From Mycobacterium sp. 1081908.1 (GTDB lineage Bacteria > Actinomycetota > Actinomycetes > Mycobacteriales > Mycobacteriaceae): a stretch of DNA of 64,000 nt. The stretch lies in contig NZ_LZLY01000128.1 in NCBI RefSeq assembly GCF_001673535.1, forward strand, positions 1 through 64,000, written 5' to 3'. This document shows, one piece after another, positions 26,739 through 35,616 of this stretch (its first letter is position 1; every line of letters starts with the position of its first letter). Below the pieces are notes generated by a model. The model had not been told where the DNA came from. It did no database searches and saw nothing but the letters and a program-made list of their open reading frames with translations. Made by a program: the position numbers and the translations under genes.

Positions 26739-27800
26739 ATGACGATCGACCTGACGGGCGGCATCGACCCGGCCCGGGAGTTCATGTTCGCCGAGCGGCC
26801 GGACAACCCCGAGATGCGCGATTCGGCCAGCTTCTGGGTGTTCGACGACCGCGGCGAGGTGGGCCTGCCGCGCATCGGAATCGAGGCGGTGGGCGCGAAT
26901 TGGGAAGCCCACGGGCTTCAGGTCAACGTCGCGTTTTCGGATGGCCGCGTGTACCGACTGCGCGACGACGGCGCCAGCTGGCCCGTCGGCGGCCGCGACG
27001 GCAAGCCAACCGTGCTCGGCGCGGGACCGCTCCGGTTCACGTGCGTCGGGCCGTTCGACGTGTGGACGATGGCGTTCGACGGCCAGGCGGTCGCGACATC
27101 GGCCGCCGACCTTGCCCAGGGCCGCAAGGAAGGTCCGCTGGTCGATCTGCGGTTCGATGTCGAAGCGAAAATGGCCGCGCCGCCATGGGTTCAGGGCGCG
27201 CTGCAGGACGACGCCGCCTCGGCGCTCAAGACATCGGTCGAAGGAGATCTCATGGGCGGGCCGCGTTACGAGCAGCTGTTCCGGGCGACAGGATCGGTAC
27301 GGGTGGCGGGCCGCGAGCACACCTTCAGCGGCAGCGGTTTGCGGATCCGGCGCCAGGGTGTGCGCCGGCTGGAAGGATTCTGGGGGCACTGCTGGCAGTC
27401 GGCGCTCTTTCCAAGCGGGCGCGGGTTCGGCTACATCGCATATCCACCGCGACCGGACGGGCGGCCCACGTTCAACGAGGGGTACCTGTTCGGCGGCGAC
27501 GGCGACCTTGTCCCGGCCCGGGTGGCAGAGGCGCCATGGCTGACGCGGCTGAAACCGCTCGGTGAGGACGTCTCCGTGGTGCTCGAGACCGCCGACGGCA
27601 CCGAACGCATCGCGGGCGAAACGATCATGTCCACCCACGACCTCACCGATCCGAGCGAGGTGCCGCCCGAGCAGCTTGCCAAGCTGGCCAACTGGACGTT
27701 CCCCGCCCTGCAACAGGCGGGCGTGCGCTACCGGTGGAACGGCGAGGAGACGGTCGGCATGCTGGAGCGCTCCAGCCCGATGGACAAGGTCGAGCGCTAA
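26739..27800 (+). CDS. Conserved hypothetical beta-rich protein, sulfotransferase operon
   Basis: 353 residues, no membrane segments. The repeated beta-strand/Gly-rich pattern (FSGSGLRIRRQGVRRLEGFWGHCWQSALFP ... FNEGYLFGGDGD, split here for length) resembles lipocalin/AttH-like hydroxyneurosporene-dehydrogenase-related proteins that bind terpenoid or lipid ligands, but I cannot place it firmly. Ten bases after the sulfotransferase, so a shared pathway is likely. The ATG start follows an AGAGAGACAGG stretch. Confidence 0.6.
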   Translation: MTIDLTGGIDPAREFMFAERPDNPEMRDSASFWVFDDRGEVGLPRIGIEAVGANWEAHGLQVNVAFSDGRVYRLRDDGASWPVGGRDGKPTVLGAGPLRFTCVGPFDVWTMAFDGQAVATSAADLAQGRKEGPLVDLRFDVEAKMAAPPWVQGALQDDAASALKTSVEGDLMGGPRYEQLFRATGSVRVAGREHTFSGSGLRIRRQGVRRLEGFWGHCWQSALFPSGRGFGYIAYPPRPDGRPTFNEGYLFGGDGDLVPARVAEAPWLTRLKPLGEDVSVVLETADGTERIAGETIMSTHDLTDPSEVPPEQLAKLANWTFPALQQAGVRYRWNGEETVGMLERSSPMDKVER

Positions 27801-27824
27801 CCGGCGATCGTGCTGCGGCCAGAC

Positions 27825-27992
27825 CTACCGCGTGCTCTCATCGGGAAGGTCGCGCCGGGACTGATGCAGACCCGGACCGTCCGGGTCATCGTCTCTGTGC
27901 TCCAGTTTCTCCTGCAGCTTCCGCTGCTCCTCGGTCGCTTTCCTGGCGTCTTCGGGCGCCGGCGGCGGGTCGATGTTGACTTGTTGATCCAC
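27825..27992 (-). CDS. Small acidic hypothetical protein (55 residues)
   Basis: A GTG at 27992 has AAGGAG 7 nt upstream, a strong ribosome site, and gives a highly polar peptide (VDQQVNIDPPPAPEDARKAT, then a Glu/Lys/Arg-rich helix and an Asp-rich tail). The longer frame reaching 28166 lacks such a site. Likely a real, disordered or helical small protein; function unknown. Confidence 0.6.
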   Translation of the reverse strand: MDQQVNIDPPPAPEDARKATEEQRKLQEKLEHRDDDPDGPGLHQSRRDLPDESTR

Positions 27993-28159
27993 GCGAGAAC
28001 TCCTTCGAGCTTCGACTACTGCTTCTGGAGGGTCTCCGCGCCGGCGGGATCCCAAACCGGCGGGCCGCCGGCGGCGGCGACCGATAGCATGAGCTGCTAC
28101 TTGTCCCGCCGCTGCCGGGCAGCGCGGGACCCGACGCCTGGCCGGAGGTTCGCGCACGG

Positions 28160-29233
28160 ATGTCACGGCTCAAGGCGTGGTGGAGCCAGCCCGATCAATA
28201 CGAGTGGATCACTGCTTTCCTTGGCCAACGCGGGATGTTGCGCCCGGGCCGGATGATTTTGGTCGTCGTCGCCGGATCCTCCGCGTTGGTGCCGCTGACC
28301 GTGTTGCCGAGCCAGAGCCGGCCGAGCGCCGTTGAAGTGATCACCGGCGGGGTCGCCGTCGCGTTCACTCTCGGTGTGACCCTGATGTGGATGGTCCACT
28401 GGCCCACCCGTCGACAGTCGCAGGCCGGCGTGGCGCTGGGCGCGTTATTCGTCGGCGGGTGGAGCCTCGTGCAGCCCACCGGGGCGCTCGCCGCGCTGGC
28501 GTGTACGGCCATGGCCGTCACCGGCGGGTACATCGCGTTTTTTCACGGGCCCAAGCTCCTACTCTTCAACGGCGCGGTGGCTCTCGCGGTAACCGTCACG
28601 GCGGTGGTGCGGCTGGCGCACGAGGCCAACGTGGCCACGGCGGCATCCGCGCTCTGGATCAACACCTTTATCAATCTGTCTGTCCCCCTGGGCATTTGGG
28701 GCATGTCCCGCGCGATGGGAACCTACGTTCAGCGCTCGGAAGAGGACGCCCTCACGGGGCTGCTGAACCGGCGGGCGTTCACCGATGCGGTCGGTCACCG
28801 GTTGGCGAACCCGCCGCCGGCGCACACCCACCTGACGGTCGTGATGGTCGATCTGGACAACTTCAAACGCATCAACGACACGCACGGACATCTGGCCGGC
28901 GACCGTGCCCTGCGGGCGGTGGCCGGTCTGCTACGCGAACATGCTCCCGCCGACGCGGTCATCTGCCGGGCCGGCGGCGAGGAATTTTTGGTGGCGCTGA
29001 CCGCCGCCACCTCAGACGCCACGCCACTGGCCACGCAGTTTTGCACCGCGCTCGCCGGGCTTCTCCCGAAGGTCACCGCGAGCATCGGCATCGCCAGCGC
29101 CGAGCTGCGCCTGCTGACCGGTGGCGTCGCACGAATCGTCGACGAGCTCGTCAGGATCGCCGACGATGCGATGTATGCGGCGAAACGCCGTGGCGGAGAC
29201 CAGGTCCAGGTCCACCAGGGCGTGACGACCTAG
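28160..29233 (+). CDS. Membrane-bound diguanylate cyclase (GGDEF), paralogue of the gene at 21854
   Basis: 357 residues. An N-terminal WWSQPDQYEWI motif precedes about six membrane helices (30-185), then DALTGLLNRRAFTDA, DLDNFKRINDTHGH and GGEEF at 272-276. GGEEF falls at exactly the same residue numbers as in the other GGDEF gene, and the N-terminal motif W-W-x-Q-P-D-x-Y-x-W is shared, so the pair arose by duplication. No RxxD inhibitory site is present. Predicted active cyclase. Confidence 0.9.
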   Translation: MSRLKAWWSQPDQYEWITAFLGQRGMLRPGRMILVVVAGSSALVPLTVLPSQSRPSAVEVITGGVAVAFTLGVTLMWMVHWPTRRQSQAGVALGALFVGGWSLVQPTGALAALACTAMAVTGGYIAFFHGPKLLLFNGAVALAVTVTAVVRLAHEANVATAASALWINTFINLSVPLGIWGMSRAMGTYVQRSEEDALTGLLNRRAFTDAVGHRLANPPPAHTHLTVVMVDLDNFKRINDTHGHLAGDRALRAVAGLLREHAPADAVICRAGGEEFLVALTAATSDATPLATQFCTALAGLLPKVTASIGIASAELRLLTGGVARIVDELVRIADDAMYAAKRRGGDQVQVHQGVTT

Positions 29234-29363
29234 CCGCCGGCAGTCCCACGTCCTGCACAGATTCGGCATAGCCGCCACTTAGGTTGCGGCGAAATCATCG
29301 AGCCAGGCTTTAGATCGCCTGGGACGAAAGCGCTTTGCGATCCACGCGTGCGAGGGAGGGACG

Positions 29364-30032
29364 TTGAGCTTCCCGATCGATGCGGCCGGCGCGCCGGCGA
29401 AGCCGCGGTTGCGGGGCTGGATCCACCAATACTGCGCCGTCGCGGCCGTCAGCGCGGGCGCGCCCCTGGTGGTGGTCTCGTGGGCCGAGGCCTCCAAGCG
29501 GGCGGGCCACTCGACGCTGACCTACACCCTGGCGATCGTGGCGATGTTTGCCGTCAGCGCGGTTTATCACCGCGTCGACTGGGAGTCGGCGGTCCGCAGG
29601 AATTGGATGCGGCGCCTCGACCACTCGATGATCTTCGTGCTGATCGCCGGGACCTACACCCCGTTCGCCAGGCTCGCCATGCCCCGGGGGACCGGTTACG
29701 TGGTGCTCGCGATCGTCTGGGGCGGCGCGATGGCGGGAATCGCGCTGACCCTGTTTTGGCCGACCGCCCCGCGCTGGGTGGGCGTGGCGCTGTATCTGCT
29801 GCTGGGCTGGGTGGCGGTCGCCTACACCGGGTTGATCCTGCACAACGCCGGGACGGCCGCGACGGTGTTGCTGGTTGTGGGCGGCGCGCTCTACAGCGTG
29901 GGTGCACTGTTTTACGGCATGCGCTGGCCCGATCCCTGGCCGACGACGTTCGGCTATCACGAGGTCTTTCACACCTGCACCGCGGTCGCGGCGATCTGCC
30001 AGTACATCGCCATCTGGTTCGCGGTCTTCTAA
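29364..30032 (+). CDS. Hemolysin III / PAQR-type membrane protein
   Basis: 222 residues with seven predicted membrane helices. Family marks are AVYHRVDW (early His), RRLDHSMIFVLIAGTYTPFA (Asp-His) and the late GYHEVFHTCT (His..His), the metal-site residues of the TrhA/PAQR family. The start is TTG at 29364, chosen because GGAGGG at 29355-29360 is placed correctly and the next Met lies inside the protein. The role in bacteria is unclear; some members affect membrane energetics. Confidence 0.85.
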   Translation: MSFPIDAAGAPAKPRLRGWIHQYCAVAAVSAGAPLVVVSWAEASKRAGHSTLTYTLAIVAMFAVSAVYHRVDWESAVRRNWMRRLDHSMIFVLIAGTYTPFARLAMPRGTGYVVLAIVWGGAMAGIALTLFWPTAPRWVGVALYLLLGWVAVAYTGLILHNAGTAATVLLVVGGALYSVGALFYGMRWPDPWPTTFGYHEVFHTCTAVAAICQYIAIWFAVF

Positions 30033-30039
30033 ATCGCGG

Positions 30040-30897
30040 CTACGTCAGATCGGCGGCGACCCGCTCCAACGCGGCGAGGTGGTCGTCGACCGTCGCCAGG
30101 GCGGCCTTCATGGTGTTCACCGACACGTGCGTGGCCCCGGCGGCTTCCCAGGCGGCGATGTCAGCGGCGATCTTCTCCGGGTCGCCGGTCCAGCTGACCC
30201 GGCCCTCCATGCCGAGGGTGTCGGCGTCGCGGCCGGCTGCCGTCGCCGCGCGGCGCACCTGTTCACGCGCGTAGTCGAGGCCAGGTCCGGGCTCCATCAT
30301 CGGGAACCAGCCGTCGCTCAGCCGTCCGGCGCGTTCGTAGGCGCGGTCGGACGCCGCACCGAACCAGACCGGGATGGGGCGCTGAGTCGGCAGTGGGGCC
30401 AGGCCCGCCCCGGTCACGGTGTGGTACTTGCCGTTGAACGTCACCGACCGTTCGGTCCAGAGCCTGCGCATCAGCTCGACCTGTTCCTCGGAGCGCCGGC
30501 CGCGATTGGTGAACGACTCGCCCAACGCCTCGTACTCAACGTCGTTCCAGCCCAACCCGATACCGAGCCGAAATCGCCCGTCGGTGAGCAGATCGACCTC
30601 CGCGGCCTGCTTGGCCACCAACACCGACTGGCGCTGCGGCAAGATGATGACGCCGGTGACGAGTTCAAGCGAGGTGACCGCGGCCAGGTAGCCGAACATG
30701 ACGAACGGCTCATGAAAGGTCGAGTCGATGTCGTAGTAGCCCTGCCAGCCCTGGTGCACTGTCGGATCGGCGCCGACGACATGGTCGTAAGCGAGGATGT
30801 GGGTGAAGCCCAATTCCTCGACGCGCTGCCCATAAGCACGTACGGCTGCAGGGTCTCCACCGAGTTCGGTCTGCGGGAACACGACACCGATGCGCAT
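30040..30897 (-). CDS. LLM-class F420-dependent oxidoreductase
   Basis: 285 residues from the ATG at 30897 (MRIGVVFPQTELGGD). The bacterial-luciferase-like TIM barrel shows ELVTGVIILPQRQSVLVAKQ, GRFRLGIGLGWNDVEYEALG and IPVWFGAASDRAYERAGRLS. These enzymes use F420H2 to reduce or oxidise small molecules. Convergent with the hemolysin III gene, 7 bp apart. The substrate cannot be told from sequence. Confidence 0.87.
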   Translation of the reverse strand: MRIGVVFPQTELGGDPAAVRAYGQRVEELGFTHILAYDHVVGADPTVHQGWQGYYDIDSTFHEPFVMFGYLAAVTSLELVTGVIILPQRQSVLVAKQAAEVDLLTDGRFRLGIGLGWNDVEYEALGESFTNRGRRSEEQVELMRRLWTERSVTFNGKYHTVTGAGLAPLPTQRPIPVWFGAASDRAYERAGRLSDGWFPMMEPGPGLDYAREQVRRAATAAGRDADTLGMEGRVSWTGDPEKIAADIAAWEAAGATHVSVNTMKAALATVDDHLAALERVAADLT

Positions 30898-31158
30898 TGC
30901 CCGTTCAACCGCGCCGCGCGTCAGTTGCTTCCCGTCGGACTCGCGCACAACCCGGCCCCTACTTCGGTAAACACCCGTTCACAGGGAACTGCCAGGGAAC
31001 CCGGTACCGCCGGTACGCATGACGCGGCGAACGGGTGGGTACCCGGGCGGTTGAACGGTCGCGAAGCGGCGGCCTGCGTTCCGCCATTGGATCGACCGCT
31101 CTCTCAAATATGAAAGGGAAGCTGACGGCACACGACCCGTCGGCGGGAGGAGCATCCG

Positions 31159-32136
31159 ATGCCAGAGGTCCAACTTCACCATGAGGGACATCCGAAGTAC
31201 CGCCGGATGGTTCGTTTCGACTGGTCTGAAACACCGCTGCACTGGGTGCCCGACGATCCGTTCTCGACGCACATGATCAACGTCCTGCATCTGCTGCTGC
31301 CCGAGGGCGAGCGGCACTTCATCAAGGCCGTCCTGGAAGCGTCGTCGCTGGTCGACGACCCCGAGCTGGAGGCGGCGATCAAGCCGTTCATTCAGCAGGA
31401 GTCCTGGCACGCCTGGGCGCATCAGGTGGTGCTCGACCACTTGGCCGAGCAGGGCATCGACACCAAGCCGTACACCGACCGGCTCGGGCGACTGTTGTCG
31501 TTCACGCTGGGTGATGCCCCCAGGTGGTTTCCGCCGGCGATGAAACGGTGGTGGCTGTATCGGCGGCTGGCCGATGTGGCGGCGCTGGAGCACTACACGG
31601 CGATGTTGGGCCAGTGGGTGCTGACGAACCGGGGCCTGGACTACGCGAAGGCCGACCCCATGATGCTGGACCTGCTGCGCTGGCACGGCGCCGAGGAGGT
31701 CGAGCACCGTTCGCTGGTCTACGACGTCTTCCAGCACGTCAGCGGCAACTACTGGATCAGGGCGTTCTCGATGTTCTTCACGACGCCGCTGTTCATCGGT
31801 TGGTGGGTCGCGGGAGCCCGATACTTGATGGCCCAGGATCCGACGATCGACCAGAAGTGGCGCTGGCGGGACTGGCTGCGGGCCGCCCGTGAGTACAAGT
31901 TGCCCGGCCCATGGAAGCTCATGGTGACGACGCCCGTGCGGTACCTGCGGCCCAGCCACCATCCAAACGACGAGGGGTCCACGCAGATGGCGGTCGACTA
32001 CCTCAACTACTCGCCGGTGGCGAAGGCGGCCCAGGAGCGAGCGCAGTCCCAAGGGAAGTCACCGGACCAGTCGCAAGGCATCGAGACTTCCCGCAACGGA
32101 ACACGAAACGCCTCGGGAAAGGTTGACGTGCGATGA
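31159..32136 (+). CDS. PF10118-type predicted metal-dependent hydrolase
   Basis: 325 residues. Conserved polar motifs are FIQQESWHAWAHQ, ALEHYTAMLG and WHGAEEVEHRSLVYDVF; the Glu/His sets (ExxHxxxH, ExxxxEH) suggest a di-iron, ferritin-like helical centre rather than a classical hydrolase. That reading is my inference. The ATG has GGAGGAG upstream. It overlaps the ferredoxin gene by 4 bp and heads an operon with ferredoxin and ferredoxin reductase, so electron delivery to this protein is a reasonable guess. Confidence 0.8.
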   Translation: MPEVQLHHEGHPKYRRMVRFDWSETPLHWVPDDPFSTHMINVLHLLLPEGERHFIKAVLEASSLVDDPELEAAIKPFIQQESWHAWAHQVVLDHLAEQGIDTKPYTDRLGRLLSFTLGDAPRWFPPAMKRWWLYRRLADVAALEHYTAMLGQWVLTNRGLDYAKADPMMLDLLRWHGAEEVEHRSLVYDVFQHVSGNYWIRAFSMFFTTPLFIGWWVAGARYLMAQDPTIDQKWRWRDWLRAAREYKLPGPWKLMVTTPVRYLRPSHHPNDEGSTQMAVDYLNYSPVAKAAQERAQSQGKSPDQSQGIETSRNGTRNASGKVDVR

Positions 32137-32321
32137 AGGTTTCGGTTGATCTCGACACCTGCGATGGCAACGGCGTGTGCATGAGCATCTGCCACGAGGT
32201 GTTCGACGTACGAGAAGACGGACTTCACGTGCTTCAGGAGCAGCCGCCGGAGGAGCTGCGCCAGCAATTGATCGGCGCCGAGGTGTCTTGCCCCACGCAG
32301 GCGATCACGGTGAAGGAGTGA
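32133..32321 (+). CDS. 3Fe-4S type ferredoxin with an extra Cys
   Basis: 62 residues. The cluster motif is CDGNGVCMSIC near residues 10-20 plus a late SCPTQAI. Mycobacterial P450-type ferredoxins have C-x2-X-x2-C ... CP with a variable X; here X is Asn, and an additional Cys follows three residues after the second. Small soluble electron carrier. It overlaps the upstream gene by 4 bp and is 4 bp from the reductase, so it is almost certainly reduced by that protein. No P450 gene is in the window. Confidence 0.9.
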   Translation: MKVSVDLDTCDGNGVCMSICHEVFDVREDGLHVLQEQPPEELRQQLIGAEVSCPTQAITVKE

Positions 32322-32325
32322 TCCG

Positions 32326-33540
32326 ATGCCGAGCCCTCAGCTAAAGGAGGTTGTCGTCGTCGGTGCCGGCGTGGCGGGGACCCGCGCGGCCGAGACCCTG
32401 CGACAGGATGGCTACGACGGTGCCCTGACCATCGTGGGCGCCGAGCGGCACGCCCCCTATCACCGGCCGCCGCTCTCGAAGAAACTGCTCACCGGCAAGG
32501 TGCACCGCGCAGGCGTCGACCTGGCACCCCAATCCGAAATCGATGCGCGCGTGCTGCGCGGCGCGTCGGCGACCAAGTTGGACCTGGCGTCGCGCACCGT
32601 CCACTTGCACGACGAAAACCGGGATCTGGCACTGCAATTCGACGGACTGGTGATCGCCAGCGGCGCGACACCGCGCGAATGGCCGGGCGGCCCGGTCCCC
32701 GACGGGGTGCTGATGCTGCGCACGGTCGACGATTGTCTGGCAATCCGGGAAAGGCTGGGCTCGCGTCCGCGTGTCGTCGTGGTCGGTGGCGGGTTCATCG
32801 GCGCCGAAGTGGCCGCGAGTTGCCGTTCGGTGGGACTGGATGTGGTTCTCATCGAGAAGGCCACCAGCCCGCTCCTGGCCGCGCTGGGCAAGGAACTGGC
32901 GCCGCGCTGGGCCGACCTGCACCGTCAGCATGGCGTGGATCTGCGGGTCGGGGTGGGCGTCGACGCGTTCGCCGGTAACGGACACGTGGAGGCGGTTCGG
33001 CTGACCGATGGTTCGCAGGTTCCGGCCGATCTCGTCATCGTCGGGCTGGGTGTCACTCCCGCCACCGACTGGCTGGGCGGGTCGGGACTGCACGTCGACG
33101 ACGGGGTGCTGTGCGACGCCACGGGCGCGGCCGAGGGCCGCCCCGAGGATGTCGCTGTCGTGGCCGCCGGCGACGTCGCGCGCTGGTGGCACCCGCTCTA
33201 CAAGCGGCATCTGCGCACCGAACATTGGGACGACGCCGGACGCCAGGGAGCGGCGGCGGCGCGCACCCTGCTGGCGGGGCCCGACGGGGCGGAAGCCCAC
33301 GACGAGGTGCCGTATTTCTGGTCGGATCAGTACGACGTAAAGGTCCAAATGCTCGGCGTCCCAATGGATTACGATTCCATCGAAATCGTCGAGGGCTATC
33401 CCGACGGATGGGAGTTCGTCGCCGCGTATGGGCGCGACGGCCAGACCATCGCGGTGCTGGGAACGGTCCCGAACCGGGTGTATGCCTATCGCGACGCGAT
33501 CGCCAAACGGGCCGAGTTCCCGCCGGGGCGTCCGGATTAG
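32326..33540 (+). CDS. NAD(P)H:ferredoxin reductase, FAD-dependent (rhodocoxin-reductase type)
   Basis: 404 residues. FAD-binding VVVGAGVAGTRAAETLR at the N-terminus, APYHRPPLSKKLL, NAD(P)-binding VVVVGGGFIGAEVAAS near residues 150-165, and the FAD-closing VAAGDVARWWHPLY. The C-terminal reductase domain contains EVPYFWSDQYDVKVQMLG. It passes electrons from NAD(P)H to the adjacent ferredoxin. Same operon as the PF10118 protein; full family length. Confidence 0.9.
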   Translation: MPSPQLKEVVVVGAGVAGTRAAETLRQDGYDGALTIVGAERHAPYHRPPLSKKLLTGKVHRAGVDLAPQSEIDARVLRGASATKLDLASRTVHLHDENRDLALQFDGLVIASGATPREWPGGPVPDGVLMLRTVDDCLAIRERLGSRPRVVVVGGGFIGAEVAASCRSVGLDVVLIEKATSPLLAALGKELAPRWADLHRQHGVDLRVGVGVDAFAGNGHVEAVRLTDGSQVPADLVIVGLGVTPATDWLGGSGLHVDDGVLCDATGAAEGRPEDVAVVAAGDVARWWHPLYKRHLRTEHWDDAGRQGAAAARTLLAGPDGAEAHDEVPYFWSDQYDVKVQMLGVPMDYDSIEIVEGYPDGWEFVAAYGRDGQTIAVLGTVPNRVYAYRDAIAKRAEFPPGRPD

Positions 33541-33602
33541 CGGCAGGTGGTCTTCAATCCTCTCCGGGAATGCATACGTGGCGGCTCCGCGTTGAGAAGG
33601 CC

Positions 33603-34025
33603 ATGACCGACCGCGTTGAGCTGAGCCCCAGGGACTGGGTGCGCGAGCAGACCGAACGAATCCTGCAGCAGGGCACGACCGACGGGGTCGAGATTCTCGA
33701 CCGGCCCGTCGTCCTGATGACCGTCACCGGGGCCAAGTCCGGCAAGCAGCGGTACGTGCCGTTGATGCGCGTGGAAAAGGACGGCCACTACGCCATGGTG
33801 GCGTCGAAGGGCGGCGCGCCCGCCCACCCGTCGTGGTACTTCAACGTCAAGGCCAATCCGGCGGTGACGGTGCAGGACGGCGATAAGGTCGTCGCCCTTA
33901 CCGCGCGCGAGCTGGAAGGGCCTGAGCGGGAGCAGTGGTGGCGGCTGGCGGTGGAGGCCTACCCCCCTTACGCCGAATATCAGGAGAAGACGGCACGGCA
34001 GATCCCGGTCTTCGTTCTGGAATAG
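33603..34025 (+). CDS. Deazaflavin (F420)-dependent nitroreductase family protein, Ddn-like
   Basis: 140 residues. VVLMTVTGAKSGKQRYVPLM and GGAPAHPSWYFNVKANPAVT are the F420-binding split-barrel signature of the Ddn family. Members use F420H2 to reduce quinones or nitro compounds at the membrane. The ATG is 62 bp after the ferredoxin reductase and is probably in the same operon. A second family member lies at 59445. Confidence 0.88.
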   Translation: MTDRVELSPRDWVREQTERILQQGTTDGVEILDRPVVLMTVTGAKSGKQRYVPLMRVEKDGHYAMVASKGGAPAHPSWYFNVKANPAVTVQDGDKVVALTARELEGPEREQWWRLAVEAYPPYAEYQEKTARQIPVFVLE

Positions 34026-34035
34026 CCTCCGCGAC

Positions 34036-35394
34036 TCACACGCCGATGGCGCGCTCCAGATCCTTGAGCGACGTCTCCAGGTGGCCCAGCAGCCGCTGCA
34101 AGTGCGGGACGCTGCGGCGGCAGCCAACGAGCCCGAAGTCGAGGTTGTCGGCGTTGTTGGTCACGGTGATGTTGACCGCCTGCCCGTCGAGCGGGATCGA
34201 CAGCGGGTAGTTCCCATCCAGCCGGGCGCCGCGCCAGTAGACCGGTTTCGACGGACCGGCCGATACGTTCGAGATGACGATGTTGAACGGCGGCGAGGCG
34301 GCCGAGAGGTAGCCGGGAATCAGCCCGAAGAACAGCCCCCCGATGTTGAACGCCGAAAGGGCGAGCTGTTGAACGGGGGGCAGCTGCCGGAACACCTCCT
34401 TGGTGTCGTGGATCGACGAGCTGATGACCTCCAGCCGTTTTGCCGGGTCGTCAAGGTCGGTCGCCAGGTTGCACAGGAAGGTCCCGACCATATTGCCGCC
34501 GCGCTCGTCACCGTCCTTGCGCAGGTTGACCGGCACCATCGCGGTCAGCGGGTCATCCGGCAGGGCGTTCTGCTCGATGAGATAGGCGCGCAGCGCCCCG
34601 GAGGACATGGCCAGCACCACGTCGTTGACGGTCACTCCGGCGGCGGACTTCACCGCCTTGATGCGGTCCAGCGACCAGGACTGCGCGGCCACCCGCCGGG
34701 CACCGCCGATCCGTACGTTGAACATGCTGCGGGGCGCACGGAACGGGAGCGTCAGCTGTTGCTCGAGCAGCGCCGCGCGCGCGAGCTTCACCGTGGACGG
34801 CGCCAGCGCGAACGCCGACCCCGCGGTTTGTCCGACCCGCTCGAGCAGCGACGGCCGCGTCCGCCGCTCGCTGTGCTGCCGGGGAGCCAGGTTCCACGGC
34901 ACCCGCATCTCGTCGTCGTCCGGATCGGGGCTGAAGGCGCGCTGCATCAGCCGCAGCGCCGACATGCCGTCCATGAGGGAGTGGTGGTACTTCGTGTAGA
35001 CCGCGTAGCGCCCGTCCTCCAGACCCTCGATCAGGTGCGCTTCCCACAGCGGGCGGTGCCGGTCGAGCAGGCTGCCGTGCAGCCGGGACGCCAACTCGAG
35101 CAGGTCACGGACGCGTCCCGGCTCCGGTAAGGCCGACCGGCGCAGGTGGTAGTCGAGCTCGACGTCCCGGTCGAGTGACCATGCCACGTTGGTGATGCCG
35201 CCGAAGAAGGCCGGGTGTTTGCGGAACGTTGGTTGAACGTCCGTGCACTCGAGCATCGCCTGGTAGGACTCGCGGACGAAGTGCGGCCCGGCGTCCTCGG
35301 GCGGCTCGAAGAGCTGCAACGATCCGACGTGCATCGGATGTTCGCGTGACTCCCCGATGAGGAACAGCGCATCCGTGGGCGATATCGGTTCCAT
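34036..35394 (-). CDS. WS/DGAT-type wax ester synthase / diacylglycerol acyltransferase
   Basis: 452 residues from the ATG at 35394 (MEPISPTDALFLIGESREHP), where related proteins begin and where GGGAG precedes; ATG 35436 is an alternative. The acyl-CoA-dependent condensation motif HHSLMDG is present with its catalytic His. The late PFNIVISNVSAGPSKPVYWRG (quoted in two parts: PFNIVISNV and GPSKPVYWRG) is typical of the family. It makes triacylglycerol or wax esters for storage. Divergent from the methyltransferase gene. Confidence 0.87.
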   Translation of the reverse strand: MEPISPTDALFLIGESREHPMHVGSLQLFEPPEDAGPHFVRESYQAMLECTDVQPTFRKHPAFFGGITNVAWSLDRDVELDYHLRRSALPEPGRVRDLLELASRLHGSLLDRHRPLWEAHLIEGLEDGRYAVYTKYHHSLMDGMSALRLMQRAFSPDPDDDEMRVPWNLAPRQHSERRTRPSLLERVGQTAGSAFALAPSTVKLARAALLEQQLTLPFRAPRSMFNVRIGGARRVAAQSWSLDRIKAVKSAAGVTVNDVVLAMSSGALRAYLIEQNALPDDPLTAMVPVNLRKDGDERGGNMVGTFLCNLATDLDDPAKRLEVISSSIHDTKEVFRQLPPVQQLALSAFNIGGLFFGLIPGYLSAASPPFNIVISNVSAGPSKPVYWRGARLDGNYPLSIPLDGQAVNITVTNNADNLDFGLVGCRRSVPHLQRLLGHLETSLKDLERAIGV

Positions 35395-35616
35395 GGTTGG
35401 GCTCCCCATCCGGTCTCGTTCGACAAAGCTCTTCATCTCCAATTAGCCCGAGCGGGCGCCTCCCACACCTGCAAAATTCCGCGCCACCGGTTCCCGCGGG
35501 TAGAGCCATCAATTCGTGGAGTGGCCATCCGGACGGATAGACTGCTAGGCCTGTAACTCGAGCGGCTGAGATCACACGCCGCCGAGGCCAATGAATCCGT
35601 GTCCGGGGGAAGTGCC

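Noticed and set aside
29875..31113. 412-codon + frame
   Set aside because: Antisense to the LLM oxidoreductase; no family features.
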